Source of the DNA: Methylobacterium sp. J-070
GTDB taxonomy: Bacteria; Pseudomonadota; Alphaproteobacteria; Rhizobiales; Beijerinckiaceae
DNA length: 64,000 nt
Direction of reading: 5' to 3'
Assembly (NCBI RefSeq): GCF_022829385.1
Contig: NZ_JAKSXX010000290.1
Location: 236,952 to 300,951 of the forward strand
Under the pieces are notes generated by a model that was not told the origin of the DNA, did not search any database, and saw nothing but the letters and a program-made list of their open reading frames with translations. This document shows positions 1 through 7,553 of the stretch, piece by piece. How positions within the stretch are numbered: the first letter of the stretch is position 1; every line of letters starts with the position of its first letter. Position numbers and translations under genes: made by a program.

Positions 1-971
1 TCGAGGTCGAGTGCCTGGGCGCCTGCTGCAACGCGCCGATGGTGCAGATCAACCAGGACTATTACGAGGACCTGACGCCCGAAACGCTCGGGCAGCTCAT
101 GGACGACCTCGCGGCCGGCCGGCCCGTCAAGATCGGCTCGCAGACCGGCCGCGTCTCCTCGGAGCCCCTGGGCGGCGCGAACACGCTCATCGACCCGACG
201 CTCTACGACGGATCGCGGGTCGGCGCGTGGCGCAAGCGCTTCGAGGAGGCCGGCAAGGCCGAGGAGCCCGCCGCCAATCCGGTCTCCAAGACCGGCGAGG
301 CGGCCGCCAGCGCGCAGCAGGCCGCCACGAACCCGAAGCCGGCCCGGCCCGATGCCGGCCGTCCGGTCGAGCGGACCGTGAGCGATGCCCCGGCCCAGCG
401 CGCCGCCAACGGCGAGGAACCCGTCAAGCCGGAGGATCGCGCCGACGCCGCCGAGCGCGGCCGCTCGACCGCCAAGCACGGCGCCGCCCGCCCGGGCGAC
501 GCGGATGTGCTCGACTCGCCGGCCAAGCGCGTCGCCGAAGGCGAGCCGGCCGCCGGCGAGCAGGGCCACCAGGAAGCGCCGGCCCGCGACGCGGTCCCGC
601 AGCAGCCGGAAGCCTCCGGCGCCAGCGAGACCGAGGTCGCCGCGGAGGCCGAGGAGGCCCGCGTCGCCGGCGCGCTCGCGGCGCTGCCGAAGGATGCGAG
701 CCCCGAGCAGAAGGCCGACGCGGTCGGCAAGCGCCCGCCGGGGCTGGAGGGCGCCCGTGCCGGGCAGCCGGACGATCTCACCCGGATCAGGGGGATCGGC
801 CCGGGCAACAGCCAGCGCCTGAACGGGCTCGGCATCTACCATTTCGACCAGATCGCCGTCTGGACCCGCGACGAGATCGCCTGGGTCGGCACCTACCTCG
901 CGTTCCCGGGTCGCATCGACCGCGAGGACTGGGTCGGGCAGGCCAAGACCCTGTCGGGCACGGGAGCGTGA
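1..971 (+). CDS. nuoE: NADH-quinone oxidoreductase subunit E, 5' truncated by window edge
   Basis: This is the C-terminal part of the 24-kDa-type subunit of complex I, which holds a [2Fe-2S] cluster in the peripheral NADH-oxidising arm. The frame is already open at base 3 and reads ECLGACCNAPM, the conserved second cysteine pair that ligates the cluster. After the thioredoxin-like domain comes an alanine/glutamate-rich linker of about 180 residues. The last 60 residues contain a helix-hairpin-helix-like stretch (LTRIRGIGPGNSQRLNGLGI) of the kind seen in long alphaproteobacterial NuoE proteins. The N-terminus lies outside the window. The stop overlaps a GTG of the next small gene. Confidence 0.93.
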   Translation, partial: EVECLGACCNAPMVQINQDYYEDLTPETLGQLMDDLAAGRPVKIGSQTGRVSSEPLGGANTLIDPTLYDGSRVGAWRKRFEEAGKAEEPAANPVSKTGEAAASAQQAATNPKPARPDAGRPVERTVSDAPAQRAANGEEPVKPEDRADAAERGRSTAKHGAARPGDADVLDSPAKRVAEGEPAAGEQGHQEAPARDAVPQQPEASGASETEVAAEAEEARVAGALAALPKDASPEQKADAVGKRPPGLEGARAGQPDDLTRIRGIGPGNSQRLNGLGIYHFDQIAVWTRDEIAWVGTYLAFPGRIDREDWVGQAKTLSGTGA

Positions 972-976
972 CCGCC

Positions 977-1231
977 ATGGCCGCCGTGACGCACGAGCTG
1001 ATCTACGAAGTTCTGAAGGCCGTGCAGGCGCGTCCGGGCAACATGGAAGAGGGTCTGCGCGAGGTGCGCGGCGAGTTGAAGGGCGTGCGCGGCAACCAGC
1101 AGGCGCAGCAGCTCCAGATGAACGCCGTGCAGACCGATATCGGCAACCTCTACGAGACGTTCGGCGCCCTCGATTCGCGGCTCGCCCGCATCGAGCGCCG
1201 CCTCGACATCACCGACGCTCCGGTCAGCTGA
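977..1231 (+). CDS. small coiled-coil protein between nuoE and nuoF
   Basis: An 84-residue protein of unknown function. It is charged and predicted helical, with regularly spaced hydrophobic residues and an end reading ARIERRLDITDAP. The C-terminal pattern is repeated in the small protein between nuoF and nuoG (2551-2760), so the two look like paralogues. I chose the ATG at 977; a GTG at 968 overlapping the nuoE stop (GTGA) is an alternative that adds three residues. It lies 12 bases before nuoF and must be cotranscribed. It is not a standard complex I subunit. A role in assembly or regulation would be a guess. Confidence 0.6.
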   Translation: MAAVTHELIYEVLKAVQARPGNMEEGLREVRGELKGVRGNQQAQQLQMNAVQTDIGNLYETFGALDSRLARIERRLDITDAPVS

Positions 1232-1243
1232 GGGACGAAGCAC

Positions 1244-2545
1244 ATGCTGTCGGATCAGGATCGCATCTTCACCAACCTCTACGGCCTGCAGTCGCCGGGC
1301 CTGGAGGCCGCCAAGAAGCGCGGCGCCTGGGACGGGACCAAGTTCCTCCTGGAGCAGGGCCGCGACTGGATCATCGAGGAGATGAAGGCCTCGGGCCTGC
1401 GCGGCCGCGGCGGCGCGGGCTTCCCCACCGGCCTGAAGTGGTCGTTCATGCCCAAGAAGTCGGACGGGCGGCCGCACTACCTCGTGGTCAACGCCGACGA
1501 ATCGGAGCCCGGCACCTGCAAGGACCGGGAGATCATGCGGCACGATCCGCATCTCCTGATCGAGGGCTGCATGCTGGCCTGCTTCGCCATGGGCGCGCAT
1601 GCCTGCTACGTCTACATCCGCGGCGAGTACGTCGCCGAGAAGCACGCGCTCCAGAAGGCCGTGGACGAGGCCTACGCGGCCCGCCTCGTCGGCCAGTCGA
1701 ACGTGCACGACTTTCCCTTCGACATCTACGTCCACCACGGCGCCGGGGCCTATATCTGCGGCGAGGAGACGGCCCTCATCGAGAGCCTGGAGGGCAAGAA
1801 GGGGATGCCGCGGCTGAAGCCGCCGTTCCCGGCCAATATGGGCCTCTACGGCTGCCCGACGACGGTCAACAACGTCGAGTCGATCGCGGTGGCGGGCACG
1901 ATCCTGCGCCGGGGCGGCGCGTGGTTCGCCGGGCTCGGGGGCAAGAACAACACCGGCACCAAGCTCTTCTGCGTCTCGGGGCACGTCAACAAGCCCTGCA
2001 ACGTCGAGGAGGAGATGGGCATCACCTTCCGCGAACTCATCGACCGCCATTGCGGCGGCATGCGCGGCGGCTGGGACAACCTCCTGTGCTCCATCCCCGG
2101 CGGATCGTCGGTGCCGCTGGTGCCGGCCGAGCAGATCGTCGACGCCAAGATGGACTTCGACACCCTGCGCAACCTCGGCTCGGGCCTCGGCACGGCGGCG
2201 GTGATCGTGCTCGACAGGTCCACCGACATCGTCGCGGCGATCACCCGGATCTCGTACTTCTACAAGCACGAGTCGTGCGGCCAGTGCACGCCCTGCCGGG
2301 AGGGCACCGGCTGGATGTGGCGGGTGATGCAGCGCATGACCGAGGGCCGCGCCCAGAAGCGCGAGATCGACATGCTGTTCGAGGTCACCAAGCAGATCGA
2401 GGGCCACACGATCTGCGCGCTGGGCGACGCCGCGGCGTGGCCGATCCAGGGCCTGATCCGGCATTTCCGCCCCGAGATCGAGAAGCGGATCGACCGCTAC
2501 ACCGCCAACCCGCACAGCGAGCCTGTGCCCATGGCCGCGGAGTAG
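1244..2545 (+). CDS. nuoF: NADH-quinone oxidoreductase subunit F
   Basis: The 51-kDa subunit of complex I, which binds NADH and FMN and passes electrons to a [4Fe-4S] cluster in the peripheral arm. At 433 residues it is full length. The glycine-rich NADH/FMN loop GRGGAGFPTGLKW is near residue 50. The cluster motif ESCGQCTPCREGTG is near residue 345, with a fourth cysteine in HTICALGD further on. It is tightly spaced with the small genes on either side. Confidence 0.97.
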   Translation: MLSDQDRIFTNLYGLQSPGLEAAKKRGAWDGTKFLLEQGRDWIIEEMKASGLRGRGGAGFPTGLKWSFMPKKSDGRPHYLVVNADESEPGTCKDREIMRHDPHLLIEGCMLACFAMGAHACYVYIRGEYVAEKHALQKAVDEAYAARLVGQSNVHDFPFDIYVHHGAGAYICGEETALIESLEGKKGMPRLKPPFPANMGLYGCPTTVNNVESIAVAGTILRRGGAWFAGLGGKNNTGTKLFCVSGHVNKPCNVEEEMGITFRELIDRHCGGMRGGWDNLLCSIPGGSSVPLVPAEQIVDAKMDFDTLRNLGSGLGTAAVIVLDRSTDIVAAITRISYFYKHESCGQCTPCREGTGWMWRVMQRMTEGRAQKREIDMLFEVTKQIEGHTICALGDAAAWPIQGLIRHFRPEIEKRIDRYTANPHSEPVPMAAE

Positions 2546-2550
2546 GCGCC

Positions 2551-2760
2551 ATGACGGGCCAGCCAGACAACCTGATGCCCGTGTACCTGCGGCGGATCGA
2601 CGAGAAGGTCGATCGCCTCAGGGACGATGTCCGCGAACTGAAGGGCCGCATGGCGGCGGTCGAAGAGAATCTGGCTGGCGTCCACCGGTGGATCGACAGG
2701 GTCGAGCTTCGCATCGAACGCACCGAGCGACGCCTCGATCTCGCCGACGCCCCGCACTGA
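2551..2760 (+). CDS. small coiled-coil protein between nuoF and nuoG
   Basis: A 69-residue charged helical protein beginning at the ATG 5 bases after the nuoF stop and ending 10 bases before nuoG. It ends RIERTERRLDLADAP, closely matching the end of the small protein at 977-1231, and its middle (VDRLRDDVRELKGRM) has a heptad pattern. The function is unknown. Position and similarity suggest a duplicated accessory gene kept inside the nuo operon. Confidence 0.6.
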   Translation: MTGQPDNLMPVYLRRIDEKVDRLRDDVRELKGRMAAVEENLAGVHRWIDRVELRIERTERRLDLADAPH

Positions 2761-2770
2761 GATTGCACCG

Positions 2771-4852
2771 ATGACAAAAATCCTCGTCGACGGCACCGAG
2801 GTCGACGTCCCCGCCGACTACACCCTGCTCCAGGCCTGCGAGGCCGCCGGGGCCGAGATCCCGCGCTTCTGCTTCCACGAGCGCCTGTCGATCGCCGGCA
2901 ATTGCCGGATGTGCCTGGTCGAATTGAAGGGCGCGCCGAAGCCCGTGGCCTCCTGCGCCTACGCGGTGAAGGATTGCCGCCCCGGCCCGAACGGCGAGCC
3001 GCCGGAGGTGCTGACGCGCTCGCAGGGCACCAAGAAGGCCCGGGAAGGGGTGATGGAGTTCCTCCTCATCAACCACCCGCTCGACTGCCCGATCTGCGAC
3101 CAGGGCGGCCATTGCGACCTGCAGGACCAGGCCATGGCCTACGGGGTCGACTCGACCCGCTACCAGGAGAACAAGCGCGCGGTCGAGGAGAAGCACATCG
3201 GCCCGTTGGTGCGGACGGCGATGAACCGCTGCATCCACTGCACCCGCTGCGTGCGCTTCCTCGCGGAGGTGGCGGGGGTGCCGGATCTCGGCGCCATCGG
3301 CCGCGGCGAGGACATGGAGATCACCAGCTACCTCGAGCAGTCGATGGCCTCGGAACTCCAGGGCAACGTCGCCGACCTGTGCCCGGTCGGCGCGCTGGTG
3401 CACCGGCCGCAGAGCTACAACGTGCGCCCCTGGGAGCTGAACAAGACCGAATCGGTCGACGTGATGGACGCGGTCGGCTCGTCGATCCGCATCGACACCC
3501 GCGGCCGCGAGGTGATGCAGATCGAGCCGCGGGTGAGTGAGGAGGTCAACGAGGAGTGGATCTCGGACAAGACCCGCTATCACATCGACGGGCTGCGCAT
3601 GCAGCGCCTGGACCGGCCGTACCTGCGCGAGAACGGCCGGCTGCGCCCGGCCTCCTGGGGTGAGGCGTTCCAGGCCATCGCCGCCCGGGTGAAGGGCGCC
3701 GACCCGAAGCGCATCGGCGCGGTCGTCGGGGATCTCTCGGGCGTCGAGGAGATGTTCGCGCTGCGCGAACTGATGCGGAGCCTCGGCTCGCCCAACCTCG
3801 ATTGCCGCCAGACCGACGCCGGGCTCGATCCGGCGCTCGGCCGCGCGTCCTACATCTTCAACCCGACCATCCCGGGGATCGAGGCCGCGGACGCGATCCT
3901 GATCGTCGGCGCGAACCCGCGCACCGAGGCTTCGCTGCTGAACGTCCGCATCCGCAAGCGCTGGCGCATGGCGCCGCTGGCGGTGGGGGTGATCGGCGAG
4001 CCGGTCGACCTGACCTACCCGAGCCACTACATCGGCGCCGGCCCCGAGTCGCTGGCGGCGCTGGCCCGCGGCGAGCACAGCTTCCTCGAGATCCTCAAGG
4101 AGGCGAAGGCGCCGCTCGTCATCGTCGGCGCCAACGCCGCGCCGGGCATCCTGGCGGCGGCGGCGACGCTGGCCCGGGACGTCGGCGCGGTCTCGGCCGA
4201 GGGGAACGGCTTCGGCGTGCTGCACACGGCGGCCGCCCGGGTCGGGGCCCTGGATCTCGGCTTCGTGCCGGGGGAGGGGGGCCTGACCTTCGCGCAGATG
4301 CTGGAGCCCGGCGCGCTCGACGTGCTGTTCAACCTCGGCGCCGACGAGCGCGACGTGCCCCCGGGCGCCTTCGTGATCTACCAGGGTACCCACGGCGACC
4401 GCGGAGCCTCCCGGGCCGACGTGATCCTGCCGGGGGCCGCCTACAGCGAGAAGTCGGCGACCTGGGTGAACACGGAGGGGCGGGTCCAGATGGGCAACCG
4501 CGCCGCCTTCCCGCCGGGCGATGCCCGCGAGGACTGGGCGATCCTGCGCGCCCTCTCGGACGTGCTGGGTCACCGCCTGCCGTTCGACTCGCTCACCGCA
4601 CTTCGCCGGGCGCTCTACGCCGCGCACCCGCATTTCGCCGCGGTCGGGACCGTCGAGCCCGGCAATGCGGTCGAGGCGGTTGAGCGGCTGGCGGCCCTGG
4701 GCGGCTCGGCGAGCGGGCCTGCCTTCGCCTCGCCGGTGTCCGACTTCTATCTCACCAATCCGATCGCCCGCGCCTCGCGGATCCTCGCCGAGTGCTCGCG
4801 GCTGGCCCGCGAACGGGCCGCCGAGGCGCAGCCCCTCGCGGCGGCCGAGTAG
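2771..4852 (+). CDS. nuoG: NADH-quinone oxidoreductase subunit G
   Basis: The 75-kDa subunit of complex I, carrying several iron-sulfur clusters of the peripheral arm. Its 693 residues match the usual alphaproteobacterial length. The N-terminal [2Fe-2S] ferredoxin domain shows CFHERLSIAGNCRMC. Next comes the cysteine/histidine cluster region HPLDCPICDQGGHCDLQD and the CIHCTRC motif, then a molybdopterin-oxidoreductase-like domain that has no catalytic role in complex I. The nuoH start lies 10 bases after the stop. Confidence 0.97.
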   Translation: MTKILVDGTEVDVPADYTLLQACEAAGAEIPRFCFHERLSIAGNCRMCLVELKGAPKPVASCAYAVKDCRPGPNGEPPEVLTRSQGTKKAREGVMEFLLINHPLDCPICDQGGHCDLQDQAMAYGVDSTRYQENKRAVEEKHIGPLVRTAMNRCIHCTRCVRFLAEVAGVPDLGAIGRGEDMEITSYLEQSMASELQGNVADLCPVGALVHRPQSYNVRPWELNKTESVDVMDAVGSSIRIDTRGREVMQIEPRVSEEVNEEWISDKTRYHIDGLRMQRLDRPYLRENGRLRPASWGEAFQAIAARVKGADPKRIGAVVGDLSGVEEMFALRELMRSLGSPNLDCRQTDAGLDPALGRASYIFNPTIPGIEAADAILIVGANPRTEASLLNVRIRKRWRMAPLAVGVIGEPVDLTYPSHYIGAGPESLAALARGEHSFLEILKEAKAPLVIVGANAAPGILAAAATLARDVGAVSAEGNGFGVLHTAAARVGALDLGFVPGEGGLTFAQMLEPGALDVLFNLGADERDVPPGAFVIYQGTHGDRGASRADVILPGAAYSEKSATWVNTEGRVQMGNRAAFPPGDAREDWAILRALSDVLGHRLPFDSLTALRRALYAAHPHFAAVGTVEPGNAVEAVERLAALGGSASGPAFASPVSDFYLTNPIARASRILAECSRLARERAAEAQPLAAAE

Positions 4853-4862
4853 GAACGCACCG

Positions 4863-5885
4863 ATGACGTCGCTCGAAATCCTCGGGACCGTGCTCCTGAT
4901 CGTGCTGAAGAGCTTCGTGCTGCTCTCGGCGCTGCTCATCTTCATCGCTTACGCGCTGCTCGCCGACCGGAAGATCTGGGCGGCGGTGCAGCTGCGGCGC
5001 GGCCCGAACGTGGTCGGGCCGTTCGGCCTGTTCCAGTCCTTCGCCGACCTGCTCAAGTTCGTGCTGAAGGAACCGGTCATCCCGGCGGGCGCCAACAAGG
5101 CGATCTACCTGCTGGCGCCGCTGGTCTTCGCGATGCTCGCTTTGTCGAGCTGGGCGGTGATCCCACTCGCGGACGGCTGGGCGATCGCCGACATCAATGT
5201 CGGCATCACCTACATCTTCGCGATCTCGTCGCTCGGCGTGTACGGCGTCATCATGGGCGGCTGGGCGTCGAACTCGAAATACGCCTTCCTGGGCGCGCTC
5301 CGCTCGGCGGCGCAGATGATCTCCTACGAGGTCTCGCTCGGCTTTGTGATCATCTGCGTGCTGCTCTGCGCCGGCTCGCTCAACCTCTCGCGCATCGTGA
5401 TGGCGCAGGACACCAGCCTCGGCCTGTTCGGCTGGTACTGGCTGTGGCTGTTCCCGATGTTCGTGGTGTTCTTCATCTCGGCGCTCGCCGAGACCAATCG
5501 CCCGCCCTTCGACCTGCCGGAGGCCGAATCGGAGCTCGTGGCCGGCTACATGGTCGAGTATTCCTCGACCCCGTACCTGTTGTTCATGCTCGGTGAGTAC
5601 GTCGCCATCATGAGCATGTGCGCCCTCGGCACCGTGCTGTTCCTGGGCGGCTGGCTCTCGCCGATCCCGTTCGCGCCCTTCACCTGGGTGCCCGGCGTGA
5701 TCTGGTTCGTCCTGAAGGCGAGCTTCCTGTTCTTCCTGTTCGCGATGGTGAAATCCATCGTGCCGCGCTACCGCTACGACCAGCTCATGCGCCTCGGCTG
5801 GAAGGTTTTTCTGCCGATCTCGCTGGTCTCGGTCGTCGTCGTCGCTTTCGTGCTCAAGCTGACCGGTCTCGCACCGGGCGCCTGA
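4863..5885 (+). CDS. nuoH: NADH-quinone oxidoreductase subunit H
   Basis: The ND1-type membrane subunit that connects the quinone-binding site to the proton-pumping arm. From the ATG at 4863 it gives 340 residues with about eight or nine hydrophobic helices. The conserved loop AETNRPPFDLPEAESELVAG (about residue 205) is diagnostic of ND1/NuoH. An upstream in-frame extension overlaps nuoG out of frame and is not credible. Confidence 0.97.
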   Translation: MTSLEILGTVLLIVLKSFVLLSALLIFIAYALLADRKIWAAVQLRRGPNVVGPFGLFQSFADLLKFVLKEPVIPAGANKAIYLLAPLVFAMLALSSWAVIPLADGWAIADINVGITYIFAISSLGVYGVIMGGWASNSKYAFLGALRSAAQMISYEVSLGFVIICVLLCAGSLNLSRIVMAQDTSLGLFGWYWLWLFPMFVVFFISALAETNRPPFDLPEAESELVAGYMVEYSSTPYLLFMLGEYVAIMSMCALGTVLFLGGWLSPIPFAPFTWVPGVIWFVLKASFLFFLFAMVKSIVPRYRYDQLMRLGWKVFLPISLVSVVVVAFVLKLTGLAPGA

Positions 5886-5913
5886 GCCCACCCTTCGCAT
5901 CGGAGATCCGGGC

Positions 5914-6402
5914 ATGAAGCTCGATCAGGTCGCCAAGAGCCTTCTGTTGAAGGAGTTCGTGTCGGGGATGATCCTCGGCATGCGCTATTTCTTCAAGCCG
6001 AAGGCCACGATCAACTACCCCTTCGAGATGGGCCATCGCGGGCCCCGCTTCCGGGGCGAGCACGCGCTGCGCCGCTATCCCAACGGCGAGGAGCGCTGCA
6101 TCGCCTGCAAGCTCTGCGAGGCGATCTGCCCGGCCCAGGCGATCACCATCGAGGCGGGTCCCCGCCGCAACGACGGCACGCGCCGGACGACGCGCTACGA
6201 CATCGACATGGTGAAGTGCATCTATTGCGGCATGTGCCAGGAGGCCTGCCCGGTGGACGCCATCGTGGAGGGGCCGAACTTCGAGTTCTCGGTCGAGACC
6301 CGCGAGGAACTGCTCTACGACAAGCAGAAGCTCCTCCTGAACGGTGACCGCTGGGAGCGCGAGATCGCCCGCAACATCGCGATGGATGCACCTTATCGCT
6401 GA
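5914..6402 (+). CDS. nuoI: NADH-quinone oxidoreductase subunit I
   Basis: The 23-kDa ferredoxin-like subunit that carries the two [4Fe-4S] clusters (N6a, N6b) leading to the quinone site. At 162 residues it shows both motifs, CIACKLCEAICP near residue 60 and CIYCGMCQEACP near residue 100. It is the expected length and position between nuoH and nuoJ. Confidence 0.97.
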   Translation: MKLDQVAKSLLLKEFVSGMILGMRYFFKPKATINYPFEMGHRGPRFRGEHALRRYPNGEERCIACKLCEAICPAQAITIEAGPRRNDGTRRTTRYDIDMVKCIYCGMCQEACPVDAIVEGPNFEFSVETREELLYDKQKLLLNGDRWEREIARNIAMDAPYR

Positions 6403-6411
6403 CCCCATGCC

Positions 6412-6431
6412 GGGGGCGCTGTTGTGCCCCC
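6412..6431 (+). other. hairpin between nuoI and nuoJ
   Basis: GGGGGC (6412-6417) can pair with GCCCCC (6426-6431) around an 8-base loop in the 120-base gap between nuoI and nuoJ. No T-tract follows, so it looks more like an RNA-stability or attenuation element than a terminator. Confidence 0.3.
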
Positions 6432-6522
6432 GCCGACCGGGTTCTATAGACGGGCCGCCCGCTGCGGACCGTCTCCACGCACGGCAGAAGGGGCCGCTCC
6501 GGCGGCCGATCCCGACCAGCGC

Positions 6523-7143
6523 ATGACCGCAGCAGCCGCCTTCTTCTACCTGTTCGCGAGCGTCACGGTCGCGTCGGGCTTCATGGTGATCGCATCACGC
6601 AATCCCGTGGCCTCGGTGCTGTTCCTGATCCTGGCCTTCGTGAACGCCGCCGGGCTGTTCGTCCTGATGGGTGCCGAGTTCCTCGCGATGATCCTCGTGG
6701 TGGTCTACGTCGGCGCGGTGGCGGTGCTGTTCCTGTTCGTGGTGATGATGCTCGACGTGGACTTCGCCGAGCTGCGCCAGGGCTTCCAGCAATACCTGCC
6801 GGTCGGCGCCCTGATCGGGGCGATCTTCCTGGTCGAGCTGCTGCTGGTGGTGGGCTCCTGGAGCATCGATCCGGGCCTGGTGCAGGCGCCGCTCGGCAAC
6901 GTCGCGGCGGCCGAGAACCTGACCAACGCCCAGGCGCTCGGCCGGGTGATCTACACGGACTACGCCTACTTCTTCCAGCTCGCCGGCCTGATCCTGCTGG
7001 TCGCGATGATCGGCGCGATCGTGCTGACGCTCCGCGACCGGCCCGGCGTCAAGCGCCAGAACATCGCGGTCCAGAACGCCCGCACCCAGGCCATGGCGGT
7101 GGAGACCCGTAAGGTCCCCTCGCGCCAGGGCGTGGAGGTCTGA
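6523..7143 (+). CDS. nuoJ: NADH-quinone oxidoreductase subunit J
   Basis: The ND6-type membrane subunit of complex I. The ATG at 6523 (MTAAAAFFYL) gives 206 residues with five hydrophobic helices and the typical ND6 sequence EFLAMILVVVYVGAVAVLFLF, including the pi-bulge helix region. The in-frame ORF extends about 100 bases upstream, but that part is arginine/proline-rich and unlike NuoJ. Confidence 0.95.
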   Translation: MTAAAAFFYLFASVTVASGFMVIASRNPVASVLFLILAFVNAAGLFVLMGAEFLAMILVVVYVGAVAVLFLFVVMMLDVDFAELRQGFQQYLPVGALIGAIFLVELLLVVGSWSIDPGLVQAPLGNVAAAENLTNAQALGRVIYTDYAYFFQLAGLILLVAMIGAIVLTLRDRPGVKRQNIAVQNARTQAMAVETRKVPSRQGVEV

Positions 7144-7165
7144 TGACCGCCGAAGGAACCGAACG

Positions 7166-7471
7166 ATGATCGGCCTGAGCCACTACCTCACCGTCGCGGC
7201 GATCCTGTTCACGCTCGGCGTGCTCGGCATCTTCATCAACCGCAAGAACATCATCGTCATCCTGATGTCGGTCGAGCTGATCCTGCTCTCGGTCAACATC
7301 AACCTCGTCGCCTTCTCGACGCAGCTGAACGACATCACCGGGCAGGTCTTCGCCCTGTTCGTGCTGACCGTCGCGGCCGCCGAATCGGCGATCGGCCTCG
7401 CCATCCTGGTGGTGTTCTTCCGCAACCGCGGCTCCATCGCGGTCGAGGACGTGAGCATGATGAAGGGCTAG
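7166..7471 (+). CDS. nuoK: NADH-quinone oxidoreductase subunit K
   Basis: The ND4L-type subunit, 101 residues and three membrane helices. The conserved membrane glutamates used in the proton pathway are visible in MSVELILLSVN and in AAAESAIGLA. It is 22 bases downstream of nuoJ. Confidence 0.97.
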   Translation: MIGLSHYLTVAAILFTLGVLGIFINRKNIIVILMSVELILLSVNINLVAFSTQLNDITGQVFALFVLTVAAAESAIGLAILVVFFRNRGSIAVEDVSMMKG

Positions 7472-7553
7472 GACCTTCTTCTTCGCCCGCCCCGAGTGAC
7501 ATCCGGACGCCGCCGCCAGGCGGCCGGCCCGGAGGACGGACTGCAAGAGAGCG

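Noticed and set aside
893..2515. 540-residue open frame antisense to nuoF
   Set aside because: It is fully antisense to a certain gene, has shadow composition (Asp/Arg/His/Val-rich, low aromatic), and matches no family. High GC makes such frames common.
2618..4945. 775-residue open frame antisense to nuoG
   Set aside because: Same reason: it mirrors nuoG codons and has no domain.
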